64,000 nt of DNA from Actinomycetes bacterium (GTDB lineage: Bacteria; Actinomycetota; Acidimicrobiia; Acidimicrobiales; Palsa-688). Position numbers and translations under genes: made by a program. The notes beneath the pieces are model-generated. The model worked only from the letters and a program-made list of their open reading frames with translations, was not told the origin of the DNA and ran no database searches. Below, piece by piece: positions 49,771 to 59,442 of the stretch. The stretch lies in NCBI GenBank assembly GCA_021808665.1, contig JAKBBA010000009.1, forward strand, positions 23,755 to 87,754, written 5' to 3'. Positions within the stretch are counted from its first letter, which is position 1. Each line of letters begins with the position of its first letter.

Positions 49771-50790
49771 GTGGTGGGCATCCCAGAGATCGCTGCGCTA
49801 GGCATCGTCATCGGGTTCGCTTTCATGTTGGGAGTGTCGGATGCGCCTAACGCCAGCGCCGCGCTGATCGCGGCGCGGGCCGGTGGTTACCCGCGCGTCA
49901 TGGCGTTCTCGTTCGCCGTCCACGTTGTCGGCGGGCTGTTGGCAGGCCAGGCGGTTGCCGTCACCATGACCGGTCTGGTGCACGTGCCTGTCGGGGAACT
50001 GCCGACGGTATACATCGCCGGTGGACTTCCGAGCCTGTGTTTCGCCTTGGTGGCGACCAGGCGGGGTGTTCCGGTCAGTGCCAGCATCGCCATCGTCGGA
50101 GGTCTCGCTGGCGCAGCTGCCGTTGAAGGGGGCCTTAGAGCGGTCGGGTGGGGCGGTTTTCACGGGCTTCACCCTTACGGGGTGGCAGGAGCTCTCCTAG
50201 CGCTCGTCGTCTCCCCGGTCCTCGGCGGCGTCGTGGCGGCTGTTGCCAGAGGGACGCTCGGAACTGTCATGCGCCGGGCATCGCGGGTTGCGTTGGCCCC
50301 GCTGCGGGGGTCGATCTGGGTTACCGCCGGGGTGGTGGGGCTAGCTGACGGTTCCAATGACGGTCAGAAGGCGATGGGTTTGGCGACAGCCGTTTTGGTC
50401 GCGTCAGGCACGATAGGCCACTTCGGCGTACCGCTATGGGTCAAGGCTATGGTGGCCGTGGTCCTTGCAACCGGTACCGCTGCTGGAGGGCGGAGGATAG
50501 TGAACACCGTTTCGTCGAAGTTCTACAGGGGCGGTCCGCTCGACGGCCTGTCCGCGCAGAGCTCGGCTGCGGCGGTCATAATAGGAGCCGCTTTGCTCGG
50601 CGCTCCCGTCAGCACGTCGACCGTCGTCGACTCGGCCATGATCGGAACCGGCGCGCCGCGCCGCAGGCGCCACGTGCACTGGCCTACCGTCGCCACCGTA
50701 GCCGGCGCGTGGGCGGTCACCGTACCCGTTTGCGCCCTTGCCGGAGCGGTTGGCGAGGCGGCATTCAAGCTTGCAGGGCTCGTAGCGTGA
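49771..50790 (+). CDS. PiT family inorganic phosphate transporter
   Basis: This 339-residue polytopic protein has the two inverted PiT signature motifs. FMLGVSDAPNASAALIAARA lies near residue 18 (the DxxN site) and VVGLADGSNDGQKAMGLATA near residue 190 (GxNDGQK). GAPVSTSTVVDSAMIGTGA near 277 replaces the usual PVSTTH, with Ser/Val at the His position. PiT carriers move metal-phosphate with protons. The gene leads an overlapping operon with DUF47 and a K+ channel. The GTG start 49771 has no strong Shine-Dalgarno. Confidence 0.9.
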   Translation: MVGIPEIAALGIVIGFAFMLGVSDAPNASAALIAARAGGYPRVMAFSFAVHVVGGLLAGQAVAVTMTGLVHVPVGELPTVYIAGGLPSLCFALVATRRGVPVSASIAIVGGLAGAAAVEGGLRAVGWGGFHGLHPYGVAGALLALVVSPVLGGVVAAVARGTLGTVMRRASRVALAPLRGSIWVTAGVVGLADGSNDGQKAMGLATAVLVASGTIGHFGVPLWVKAMVAVVLATGTAAGGRRIVNTVSSKFYRGGPLDGLSAQSSAAAVIIGAALLGAPVSTSTVVDSAMIGTGAPRRRRHVHWPTVATVAGAWAVTVPVCALAGAVGEAAFKLAGLVA

Positions 50791-51449
50791 ACATCCCAGA
50801 CGAACCCGCCGTGAGCAGGGGTGCCATTCGCAGGCTACGGTGGAAGAGACTGTTTCTTCCGGTCGTGCCGGACGTCATAGCCCTGCTGGGCTCTCAGGCC
50901 GAGCTGAGCGCGGCCGGGATGGTGGCGTTCGAGTCGTGGTCCAAAGGGGCCGGGAGCGCGGCAGCGGACGCGGTGCGAAGCGCGCAGCACGACGCCTACG
51001 ACGCACGCCGCGAGTTGTTAGCAGCGCTGCAGTCGGCGCTGTCGACCCCCATCGACCAAGAAGACCTCTTCGTGATATCCGAACGCATCGACAGGGTCGT
51101 GGTCCAAGCACGCAACGTTGTGCGCGAAGGGGAGGTGTTGGGCTGGGAACCCGACAGCCACGCCGCCACCATGAGCGGGCATCTCAGCGTCGGTACCCGG
51201 GCGGTGACGTCTGGCGTGGCACTGCTTGTAAAAGATCCCCAGGAGGCGGGCCGCCAGGCTGACCTTGCAAGCGACGCCGCTCGTGAGGTCGAGCGCTGCT
51301 ACCGCGTTGCGATGGGGAACCTGATCCGCAGCGACGACCTACGCGAAGTGCTCGTCGGCCAGGACATGTACAGGCGTTACATCGTGGTCGCCGAGGCGGT
51401 AACCGCTGTCACCGACCGGCTCTGGGCGGCGGTGCTGCGTGGCGCATAA
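50787..51449 (+). CDS. DUF47/PhoU-like accessory protein of the phosphate transporter
   Basis: This 220-residue all-helical protein starts with GTG 50787, which overlaps the PiT stop as GTGA. Its segments FLPVVPDVIALLGSQAELSA, PIDQEDLFVISERIDRVVVQ and VERCYRVAMGNLIRSDDLRE follow the PhoU-like DUF47 pattern. In that pattern acidic E/D-x3-D residues bind metal and the protein gates or regulates its PiT partner. The longer open frame upstream is only the overlap with the transporter. Confidence 0.87.
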   Translation: MNIPDEPAVSRGAIRRLRWKRLFLPVVPDVIALLGSQAELSAAGMVAFESWSKGAGSAAADAVRSAQHDAYDARRELLAALQSALSTPIDQEDLFVISERIDRVVVQARNVVREGEVLGWEPDSHAATMSGHLSVGTRAVTSGVALLVKDPQEAGRQADLASDAAREVERCYRVAMGNLIRSDDLREVLVGQDMYRRYIVVAEAVTAVTDRLWAAVLRGA

Positions 51450-52557
51450 GCATCCCGGGAGCGGCGCCGCCAAGGCGGGCCAGCGACGGCGCCTGGCTGC
51501 CCGGCGCTCTCCCGCTGGAGGCGCGCCGGGCAGTCGATCGGTCGAACCGGCCACGCGCCTTCGATACGGAGTTGTCGGTCTCGTCGCAGTCCTCGTGGCG
51601 GGCACTGCGGGGTTCATGCTGTTCGGGTACGGCCCTCTCGACGCAGCCTTCCAGACGGTGATAACCGTATCAACCGTCGGCTTCGGTGAAGTCCATCCCT
51701 TCGGGGCTGGTCAGAAAGCTTTCGCCATTATCCTGATCCTCGTCGGGGTAGGTATCGCTGCGTACACGTTCAGTACGCTGGTGGAGACCCTGGTCGGTGG
51801 ATATCTCAGCGACGAGCTCAGGAGGCGACGCATGCAACGCCAGATCGACAACCTCCAAGATCACCTCATCTTGTGTGGCTGGGGCAGGGTGGGAAGGTCC
51901 ATAGCCCGCTATGTCGCCGCCTCGGATATGGAGGTCGTCGTGCTCGACTCCTCTGCGGAGAGGATCTCGACTGTGAGAGGGTTGTCGCTATGCGGTGACG
52001 CCACCGACGAGGAGGTCCTTGGCGCTGCTGGGATCAGTCGAGCCCGAGCGCTGATAACAGCACTCAATGGGGACGCCGACAACCTTTATGTCACATTGAC
52101 CGCCAGGTCGATGCACCCGGACTTGTTCATCGTGGCACGCACCTCATCTGAGTCAGCCGTGCCCAAATTGCTTCAGGCCGGTGCCGACAGAGTCGTCAAC
52201 CCCCAGGATCTCGGAGGCGCAAGAATGGCCGCCTTAGCCGTGCAACCTCACGTCGTCGAGTTCCTCGACATCGTCATGCACGACGGCAGCCTCGAGTTCC
52301 GCCTGGAACAGATACCGGTACCTATATCTTCCCCTATCGCGGGTCTGACTCTTAGAGGGGCCCGGCTCCACGCTCTCACAGGTGCTCTCGTCCTAGCCAT
52401 CCGCCAGGTCCGGGAGGGTTTCTTGACGAACCCTCCTCCGGAGACCGTGATCGACGGCGGCGACGTCCTGGTGGTAATCGGAAATGTCGGCCAGATCGAG
52501 GCCCTCAGGGCGCTGGCAGCAGGCCCGGGTTGGGCGCCAGACGGCGAGGGCTCCTAG
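51439..52557 (+). CDS. Two-TM potassium channel with RCK/TrkA domain
   Basis: This 372-residue channel subunit has two membrane helices around the selectivity filter VITVSTVGFGEVHPFG (TVGFG near residue 77). The cytosolic RCK_N domain begins HLILCGWGRVGRSIARYVA near residue 137, with the Rossmann GxGxxG and the acidic strand end VVLDSSAERIS. The RCK_C domain spans about 285-365. It tetramerises and is gated by nucleotides or divalent ions. GTG 51439 overlaps the DUF47 gene by 11 bp. The stop shares CTAG with the converging glgX stop. Confidence 0.92.
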   Translation: MAHKHPGSGAAKAGQRRRLAARRSPAGGAPGSRSVEPATRLRYGVVGLVAVLVAGTAGFMLFGYGPLDAAFQTVITVSTVGFGEVHPFGAGQKAFAIILILVGVGIAAYTFSTLVETLVGGYLSDELRRRRMQRQIDNLQDHLILCGWGRVGRSIARYVAASDMEVVVLDSSAERISTVRGLSLCGDATDEEVLGAAGISRARALITALNGDADNLYVTLTARSMHPDLFIVARTSSESAVPKLLQAGADRVVNPQDLGGARMAALAVQPHVVEFLDIVMHDGSLEFRLEQIPVPISSPIAGLTLRGARLHALTGALVLAIRQVREGFLTNPPPETVIDGGDVLVVIGNVGQIEALRALAAGPGWAPDGEGS

Positions 52558-54689
52558 TGCCGGTTGCCCAGACTTTGCTGGAATATCGTCAACGATCCCG
52601 GTCCGACCGTGACATTACGGTACGGCTTCTTGCCGAGAGCCGAGAAGGTGCCAGTCGACGTGACCAGCTGCCAGCCACGCCCCCAGCGATCGGGAAGTCG
52701 CCATTTGAGAGGCTCGCTGTGAGCGTTGAGGAGCAATAGGAACGAGTCGTCGGTCACCCGCCGTCCGCGAGTGTCCTTCGTGGGGATTGCCTCGCCGTTC
52801 AGGAAAACTCCTATTGCCTGAGTGAATCCTGCATCCCAATCCTGGTCTGTCATGTCCCCGCCGTCGGGCTTCACCCATCCGATGTCAGGCACGCCGCGTA
52901 TCGGCATACCGTGGAACCAGCGTCTGCGCCGCAACACAGGGTGCAGCTTCCGAAGCTCGATCATCCGCCGGGTGAAATCGAACAGCTCAGAGTCCAGGCG
53001 GGCCCAGTCGTACCATGAGACCTCGTTGTCTTGACAGTACGCGTTGTTGTTGCCGCGCTGCGAGCGGCCGATCTCGTCGCCTCCGGCGATCATGGGCACA
53101 CCCTGGCTTAATAGGAGAGTAGCGATGAAGTTGCGTTGCTGGCGACTCCTGCACTCGAGGACCTCCGGGTCGTCGGTAGGCCCTTCTTGACCGCAGTTCC
53201 AGGAGCGGTTGTGTCCCTCCCCGTCGGAGTTGTCGTACCCGTTGGCCTCGTTGTGCTTGTGGTCGTAGGAGACGAGGTCTGCCAATGTGAAACCGTCGTG
53301 GGCTGTGACGAAGTTGACGCTCGCGACGGGCCGACGATTGTCGGCCTGGTAGAGGTCCGAGCTGCCCGTCAGGCGCGTGGCGAGCTCCGGAAGGGTAGCC
53401 GGCTCGCCACGCCAGAAGTCACGTACGGTGTCGCGATACTTTCCGTTCCACTCCGACCACAAAGGCGGGAAGTTGCCGACCTGGTATCCGCCGTGGCCGA
53501 GGTCCCATGGCTCGGCGATGAGTTTGACTTGGCTGACGATCGGGTCCTGGTCCACCAGGTCGAAGAAGGCGGACAGCCTGTCGACGTCGAAGAACTGACG
53601 GGCCAACGTGGCGGCGAGGTCGAAACGGAAGCCGTCCACGTGCATCTCGGTCACCCAGTAGCGCAACGAGTCCATAATCAACTGCAGGCTGCGTGAGTGG
53701 CTTACGTTGAGGCTATTTCCCGTTCCCGTCGTGTCGTAGTAGTGCGCGGCGTCACCGGGAACGAGGCGGTAATAAGCCCGGTTGTCCACCCCTCTGAAGC
53801 ACAGTGTCGGTCCGAGATGGTTGCCCTCCGCTGTGTGGTTGTACACGACGTCGAGGATCACTTCGATTCCGGCCTCGTGCAGCGTCCTTACCATCGCCTT
53901 GAACTCCTGGACCTGCTGACCGCGGGACCCGTTCGCCGAATACTCGTTGTGGGGAGCGAAAAACCCGATCGAATTGTAACCCCAGTAGTTGCGCAGACCC
54001 CGCTCCAAGAGGTGGCCGTCGTGGACGAACTGGTGGACTGGAAGCAGTTCGACCGTGGTGACGCCGAGTGAGCGCAGGTAGTCGACCGCCACCGGATGGG
54101 CCATTCCAGCGAACGTTCCCCGCAGACCGCGGGGTATGTCTGGATGCCTGCGGGTGAAACCCTTGACGTGGGTCTCGTAGATGATCGTGTCGTGCAGCGG
54201 TACTCCCGGCCGCCTGTCGTCTCCCCAGTCGAAATACGGCTGGTGTACCACCGACTTGGGGACATGCGCTGCACTGTCTGAGTCGTTTCTTGCGCCGTCG
54301 TCGCCGGGGACGTGTCCGAAACACGCCGGGTTCCAGTCGACGGAGCCTTCGATTGCCTTGGCATAAGGGTCCAAGAGCAACTTGGCAGGGTTGTAGCGAA
54401 GTCCTGCCGGCGGATCCCAAGGTCCGTGCACCCGGTATCCGTAGCGCTGTCCGGGCGACACGTTGGGTAGGTAAACGTGCCAGCACGCAGCGTCGACTTC
54501 GTCTAGTTCGATGCGCAGCTCGTCGCCGTCTGCTCCCAGAAGACACAGCTGCACCGCCTCGGCGCCTTCGGAGAAGATTGAGAAGTTCGTGCCGGCCCCG
54601 TCGTAGGTCGCCCCGAGAGGGTACGGCCTACCAGGCCATCGCTCGGCCGGCCACGAGGAGCTGTCGGAGGGCTCGAAGATCCCGGTCAT
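52554..54689 (-). CDS. glgX: Glycogen debranching enzyme GlgX / isoamylase-type
   Basis: This 711-residue GH13 enzyme hydrolyses alpha-1,6 branches of glycogen or maltodextrin. The N-terminal CBM48 (TNFSIFSEGAEAVQLCLLG) is followed by the TIM barrel. It has LDVVYNHTAEGNHLGPTLCF near residue 282, DGFRFDLAATLARQF with the nucleophile Asp, LIAEPWDLGHGGYQVG with the acid Glu, and VTAHDGFTLADLVSY with the third acid. AGGGAG lies 9 nt before the ATG, which also overlaps the treZ stop by ATGA. In the TreX-TreY-TreZ route it supplies linear chains to TreY. Confidence 0.94.
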   Translation of the reverse strand: MTGIFEPSDSSSWPAERWPGRPYPLGATYDGAGTNFSIFSEGAEAVQLCLLGADGDELRIELDEVDAACWHVYLPNVSPGQRYGYRVHGPWDPPAGLRYNPAKLLLDPYAKAIEGSVDWNPACFGHVPGDDGARNDSDSAAHVPKSVVHQPYFDWGDDRRPGVPLHDTIIYETHVKGFTRRHPDIPRGLRGTFAGMAHPVAVDYLRSLGVTTVELLPVHQFVHDGHLLERGLRNYWGYNSIGFFAPHNEYSANGSRGQQVQEFKAMVRTLHEAGIEVILDVVYNHTAEGNHLGPTLCFRGVDNRAYYRLVPGDAAHYYDTTGTGNSLNVSHSRSLQLIMDSLRYWVTEMHVDGFRFDLAATLARQFFDVDRLSAFFDLVDQDPIVSQVKLIAEPWDLGHGGYQVGNFPPLWSEWNGKYRDTVRDFWRGEPATLPELATRLTGSSDLYQADNRRPVASVNFVTAHDGFTLADLVSYDHKHNEANGYDNSDGEGHNRSWNCGQEGPTDDPEVLECRSRQQRNFIATLLLSQGVPMIAGGDEIGRSQRGNNNAYCQDNEVSWYDWARLDSELFDFTRRMIELRKLHPVLRRRRWFHGMPIRGVPDIGWVKPDGGDMTDQDWDAGFTQAIGVFLNGEAIPTKDTRGRRVTDDSFLLLLNAHSEPLKWRLPDRWGRGWQLVTSTGTFSALGKKPYRNVTVGPGSLTIFQQSLGNRH

Positions 54690-56587
54690 CGGGAATCTCC
54701 CTTCAATCGGGGGAAGGCTGGGTTTGGGTCCGCGAGTTCGTGTCCGGCATTACTGACAGCGTCGGAAGCGCCGCAGGGGAGGGTTACTATGGCGGCTGAC
54801 TCGGCGGGCAGTTCGAGTGTTCCGGTGTGCACTTCGCAGCCCGGCTGGGAGGCGAGGAGCAGCCGAGCCGGCGACTTGCTGTCCAGGGGTGAGTCGAGTG
54901 CCACGGCCGCTTGCTGTGCGTTCAGGTTGACCGCGAGGAGGATCGCTCCGCGCGAGACGCTGAACACCATGTCGGGGTGGTGGGTGAATTTAACCCTGTC
55001 CAGCCGACCGTCGGTGAGTTCAGGGAGTAAGCGTCGGAGTCGGATCAGAGCTTGATACCAGGCAAGAACGTCACTATGCCAGGCTTGGCCTATCTCGTCC
55101 CACCTAAGACGGGAGGTGTCGAAGGTGTCCGGATCCTGTGGGTCCGGTACGTCCATCGGGTCCCATCCGAAAGAGGAGAACTCGCGGCGACGTCCCTCTC
55201 GGACAGCATCGCCTAGATCTGGATCGGTGTGGTCGGTGAAGTATGCAAACGGTGTCGACGCCGCCCACTCCTCTCCTTGGAAGAGCATCGGGACGAACGG
55301 CGCCAGAATCGTAACGGCTGCGGCAATCTTGAGGCGCCCCGCGGTCACGTTAGAGCTGAGACGGTCGCCGGCGGCCCGGTTACCCACGTGGTCGTGGTTC
55401 TGGGCGAAGCCCACGAACGACCAGCCTGCCAGCCCGTAAGTCGAACGTCCGTGGGAACGGCCTCGCACGGACGAGTAACGCCCAGAGTAGACGTAACCTT
55501 GTGTGAGGGAAGTAGCTAGGTCGTCGACTCGACCGAAGTCCCGGTAATAGCCGTCCTGCTCGCCTGTGATCAGGCAATGCAGCGAGTGGTGGAAGTCGTC
55601 TAGCCATTGGGCGTCGATTCCTAGGCCGCCAACATCTGAACTTTTTACCATTCGCGGGTCGTTCAGGTCGCTCTCGGCTATGAGCCACCGCCTCCATCCG
55701 GTGGCGGCTGACAGTTCGGCAACGCTAGACGCGAGCTGTTCAAGGATGTGGACTGCCGACGAATCGAAGATGGCGTGCACAGCGTCGAGCCTCAAGCCGT
55801 CGAGATGGTAGTCGGCGAGCCAATGGGTGGCGTTGTCGACGACGAAACGTCGCACTTCGTCGCTTCCGGGTCCGTCGAAGTTGACTGCTCGTCCCCACGG
55901 GGTTAGGTGCTTGTCGGTGAAGTAAGGTCCGAACTCTTCTAGATAGTTTCCTGAGGGTCCCAGATGGTTGTAGACGACGTCGAGGATCACCGCCAAGCCC
56001 CGGCTGTGGCATGCGTCTACCAGCCTTTTCAAGCCCTCAGGGCCCCCGTAGGCGTGGTGCGCGGCGTACAGGTTAACCCCGTCGTAACCCCAGCCGCGCC
56101 CGCCCGGGAATTCTGCCACCGGCATCAGCTCGATCGCCGTTATCCCAAGGTCGACCAGGTGGTCGAGACGTTCTGTGACAGCGTCGAAAGTGCCGTCGCC
56201 GCTGAAGGTTCCGACGTGAAGTTCGTAGATGACAGCGGAGGCTAGATGGAACCCTCTCCAAGTGTGGTCTGACCACTCGAATCTCCGCTGGTCAATCACT
56301 TCGGACAGCCCCTCCGGGCCGCACGGCTGGTAAACGGACCGTGGATCGGCGCGTGTCGGTCCTCCGTCGAGCGAAAAACCGTAGCGGTCCGCCGCGACGA
56401 GGTCGACGCCGGGCGCGACGTGCCAGCCTGCTCCGAGCAGGTCATCAGCGCGGATCATAGGATGGCGTTCGCCTGTGCCCAAAACCACCTCGACGTTACG
56501 AGGTCGGGGTGCCCAAACGCGGGGAGTCCACAACCCCGCCGGCTGGTGCCGTCGGGCATTCGCCTCTGTCGAAGCGTCGCTCGTCAT
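54686..56587 (-). CDS. treZ: Malto-oligosyltrehalose trehalohydrolase
   Basis: TreZ cleaves the terminal trehalose from maltooligosyltrehalose. This 633-residue GH13 protein has a short N-terminal domain (RVWAPRPRNVEVVLG), ASAVIYELHVGTFSGDGTFD near residue 117, LDVVYNHLGPSGNYLEEFGP near 203, GLRLDAVHAIFDSS with the nucleophile, LIAESDLNDPRM with the acid Glu, and GFAQNHDHVGNRA with the third Asp. The LNDPR-type residue pattern is typical of TreZ rather than glycogen branching enzyme. Its start overlaps the treY stop and its stop overlaps the glgX start, both by ATGA. Confidence 0.95.
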   Translation of the reverse strand: MTSDASTEANARRHQPAGLWTPRVWAPRPRNVEVVLGTGERHPMIRADDLLGAGWHVAPGVDLVAADRYGFSLDGGPTRADPRSVYQPCGPEGLSEVIDQRRFEWSDHTWRGFHLASAVIYELHVGTFSGDGTFDAVTERLDHLVDLGITAIELMPVAEFPGGRGWGYDGVNLYAAHHAYGGPEGLKRLVDACHSRGLAVILDVVYNHLGPSGNYLEEFGPYFTDKHLTPWGRAVNFDGPGSDEVRRFVVDNATHWLADYHLDGLRLDAVHAIFDSSAVHILEQLASSVAELSAATGWRRWLIAESDLNDPRMVKSSDVGGLGIDAQWLDDFHHSLHCLITGEQDGYYRDFGRVDDLATSLTQGYVYSGRYSSVRGRSHGRSTYGLAGWSFVGFAQNHDHVGNRAAGDRLSSNVTAGRLKIAAAVTILAPFVPMLFQGEEWAASTPFAYFTDHTDPDLGDAVREGRRREFSSFGWDPMDVPDPQDPDTFDTSRLRWDEIGQAWHSDVLAWYQALIRLRRLLPELTDGRLDRVKFTHHPDMVFSVSRGAILLAVNLNAQQAAVALDSPLDSKSPARLLLASQPGCEVHTGTLELPAESAAIVTLPCGASDAVSNAGHELADPNPAFPRLKGDSR

Positions 56588-59268
56588 GTCTGTCTTACGA
56601 GCACTGCGACAGGGAAGGCTCCCAGAAGCTCGCTTAGGAGTGCCTCGTCCGACCAGACTTCACCGCTGAAGCAGTCTGCCCATAGGCCGGGTGGAAACCG
56701 GAGTCGGGTCTTCGCCCATCCGCCTTTTGCTCTCAGACCGACGACCAGTCGGGGAACGACTACCAAGATGCGCTCGGCGCGCACGAAGCTGATCACGTGG
56801 TCTTGGGCGGAACCTTGCGCTTCGAGCGGTCGGTAGTCTGCGCCGGGGGAGAAGGCGTCTCGGTTGTCTCGGCGGGCAGCGAGCGTTCGTTGGTGTACGA
56901 ACAGTTTGTCCAGACCGCGGTCAGATCCGGAGACGACCCCTCGGATTCCTGCGCTCCTATACACCTGCTCGCACTCGTCGAGCAGCGAACCGAGCCGGCT
57001 GAAATCCACACTTGAGCGGTTGTCGGGATCTACCAGAGACAAGTTGTAGGTCTCGCAGCCCTGGTAGATGTCCGCCACGCCGGGGGAGGTCAACTTGAGC
57101 ACCGTGTGCGCAAGCGAGTTCACCCTTCCGGGAGAGACGAGGTCGGATACGAACTTGCCTAACTGGGAGGTAAAGATTTTGTCGCTCAGTACCGCGCTGA
57201 CAAAGTCCTCTACGATTTTCTCATAGTCGAGGTTCGGGGAGCTCCAACTCGTCCAAAGTTTCGCCTCGCGCAGCGCCTTTCGCATGTAAGCCGTAGCTCG
57301 TTCGCCGCTCAGCGGGTAGGCCCCGACGAGCGTCTGGTAGAACAAGTACTCGGCTCGACGGTCCGGAAGGTCTCCGCTCCTGTAGTGAGACGTGAGCCGA
57401 GACCACGTTTGCACGGCCTTTCGCCATGTACCGGGGATCTCGGATAGCACTGCCAGCCTGGCGCGGACGTCCTCAGAGCGTTTGCTGTCGTGGGTGGAGG
57501 TTGTGAGCATGGTCGAAGGCCACGTCGTGTTTATCCGAAGGTTGTGAGCGTGAAAATCGTCGGGTGTGACGCCGAAACGGGCGGGGTCGCCTCCGACCTC
57601 GTTCAAGGCCACGAACCTTACGTAACGGTAAAAGGCGGTGTCTTCGACCCCTTTGGCTGTCACGGCTGCGGACAGCTGCTGGAAACGCATCGCCAGATCG
57701 ACTTCGACGGGAACCCGCTGGTCGACAAGGAGGATCTGTTCGAGGAGTTGGAAAACTTCAGGATCGAGGTCAGGTCTGCGCGTAGAAGCTCCCGCTATGG
57801 CCGACGTGACTGCTCGGCGGTCCTCTGCCGACGTCGACCCGTCGGGGCGGACGTAGGTTCGGTAGACGCCGAAGGACGCCATAGTCTCCGCGAGTGCTGA
57901 GCGAAGTTGCGGGCGAGTGAAATCCCGGTAGTGCAGGCGCCCTTCGCAGACCTCCACGAAAGAGGCGGTCAGACGCTCGAAGTCCGCTGCGAGGGAGCCG
58001 TCTATCACCTCGCGTTTAGCGGTGTCGGAGGTCTCCTCGAAGGTGCTGAGATCGCCTGTGAAGTCTCGGTAGATGGAAGTGATCTCATCTTCACCCGATG
58101 GGTCGACGAACAGGCCGCCTACCAGGTTCGCGAAGTCGTAGCCGGTAGTGCCCGCCACCGGCCAGGTATCGGGGAGTGCTTCCCCGGTTGCGAGGATCTT
58201 TTCGGCGACGACCCAAGCTCCAGACGTGGCCTTGGCGAGCCTCTCGAAGTACTGCTGAGGGTCTCGCAGGCCATCGGGATGGTCGACCCGCAACCCCGAC
58301 ACTTTGCCGTCATCGACTAATCCCATCAGCGTCGAGTGGTAAGCGGTGAAGACCTCAGGGTCCTCCATGCGTAAGGCGACGAGATCCGAGATGTCGAAGA
58401 AGCGCCTGTAGTCGGACTCGTCGCCGGCAACTTTCCACCAGGCCAGCCGGTAATTTTGGCGTCGCAGAAGGCTGTCGAGGCGGTCCCTGTCCGCGTTGAA
58501 GCTCTCGACGGCCTTGTCGACCCCTTCAGCGAGGACCGGGTCGGCGACCAGGGCAGCGCTGAGTCGGCGTCGCAGCCACTCTTTGTCGTGGTGACGTCGG
58601 GCGACGCTGTCGCGGTCGAGTTGCGTGGCTTCTGGGAGCCTTGAGAAGCCGTGGGCCACCTCCTCCAGCAACGCGCTGTTGGCGAAAGCCGCGGCTTCGG
58701 CTAGGAGCTCGTCGATGGTGCGGGGCGAAACCGGCAGGTGGTGGTCGTGGTAGCGGATGTAGAAGGATCCTCCGTCGCGACCGACCTGGATCTCGCCGGT
58801 TTCGAGCACTCTCCCGTAGTGGTCGCCGAGCACGGGTACCAGCACCCGCTGGCGGAGCTTGGCCTCGGGGGGATCCCAGTCGACGTCGAAATACGAGGCC
58901 CATAGGCTCGACGGGCCGTTCTCGAGGACCTCCCACCACCACACGTTGGAACGCGACGCCGTACCCATATGGTTGGCGACCACATCGACTACGACACCCA
59001 TCCCCGCAGCGTCGAGAGCGTCGACCAGCTCGTTGAAGCCGTCAAAGCCACCGAGGTCATCGGAGACACATGAAGGATCCACTACGTCGTAGCCGTGACT
59101 GCTGCCCGGGACAGCTTGGAAGATAGGAGAACAGTACAGGTGCGTCACTCCAAGGCGGTTCAGGTATCCGACGGCCGCCTTGGCCTCGGCGAATCCGAAC
59201 CCGGCTTTCAGCTGCACCCTGTAGGTGACTCCACCATCGAATTGGGCCGCTTTGCCGTCAGCCGCCAA
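56584..59268 (-). CDS. treY: Maltooligosyl trehalose synthase
   Basis: TreY turns the reducing-end linkage of a maltodextrin into an alpha,alpha-1,1 bond. This 894-residue GH13 protein opens with VTYRVQLKAGFGFAEAKAAV, then LYCSPIFQAVPGSSHGYDVV. It has the GLRVDHPDGLRDPQQYFERL segment with the nucleophile near residue 330 and SGAWVVAEKIL with the acid. TMLTTSTHDSKRSEDVRARL near 600 carries the third Asp and is TreY-specific. The start is TTG 59268, with AGGTGA about 6 nt upstream; no ATG or GTG lies in frame nearby. It is the first gene of a fully overlapping treY-treZ-glgX operon. Confidence 0.95.
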   Translation of the reverse strand: MAADGKAAQFDGGVTYRVQLKAGFGFAEAKAAVGYLNRLGVTHLYCSPIFQAVPGSSHGYDVVDPSCVSDDLGGFDGFNELVDALDAAGMGVVVDVVANHMGTASRSNVWWWEVLENGPSSLWASYFDVDWDPPEAKLRQRVLVPVLGDHYGRVLETGEIQVGRDGGSFYIRYHDHHLPVSPRTIDELLAEAAAFANSALLEEVAHGFSRLPEATQLDRDSVARRHHDKEWLRRRLSAALVADPVLAEGVDKAVESFNADRDRLDSLLRRQNYRLAWWKVAGDESDYRRFFDISDLVALRMEDPEVFTAYHSTLMGLVDDGKVSGLRVDHPDGLRDPQQYFERLAKATSGAWVVAEKILATGEALPDTWPVAGTTGYDFANLVGGLFVDPSGEDEITSIYRDFTGDLSTFEETSDTAKREVIDGSLAADFERLTASFVEVCEGRLHYRDFTRPQLRSALAETMASFGVYRTYVRPDGSTSAEDRRAVTSAIAGASTRRPDLDPEVFQLLEQILLVDQRVPVEVDLAMRFQQLSAAVTAKGVEDTAFYRYVRFVALNEVGGDPARFGVTPDDFHAHNLRINTTWPSTMLTTSTHDSKRSEDVRARLAVLSEIPGTWRKAVQTWSRLTSHYRSGDLPDRRAEYLFYQTLVGAYPLSGERATAYMRKALREAKLWTSWSSPNLDYEKIVEDFVSAVLSDKIFTSQLGKFVSDLVSPGRVNSLAHTVLKLTSPGVADIYQGCETYNLSLVDPDNRSSVDFSRLGSLLDECEQVYRSAGIRGVVSGSDRGLDKLFVHQRTLAARRDNRDAFSPGADYRPLEAQGSAQDHVISFVRAERILVVVPRLVVGLRAKGGWAKTRLRFPPGLWADCFSGEVWSDEALLSELLGAFPVAVLVRQT

Positions 59269-59442
59269 ACCATCACCTCACTACAGTTGCTTGGTTATCT
59301 CAACGGTACCGGACCGCAGCGGGGATCTGGGCGCCTTGCGTCAACTTGCGCAGAGCTAGGCCCCGGGGACTGGAGCAGGTCACGGTGGTGGTGCTAGAAC
59401 CTGTGGAGACCAACGAAAAAAGTGTGAAGGAGTCCCTGAGCG

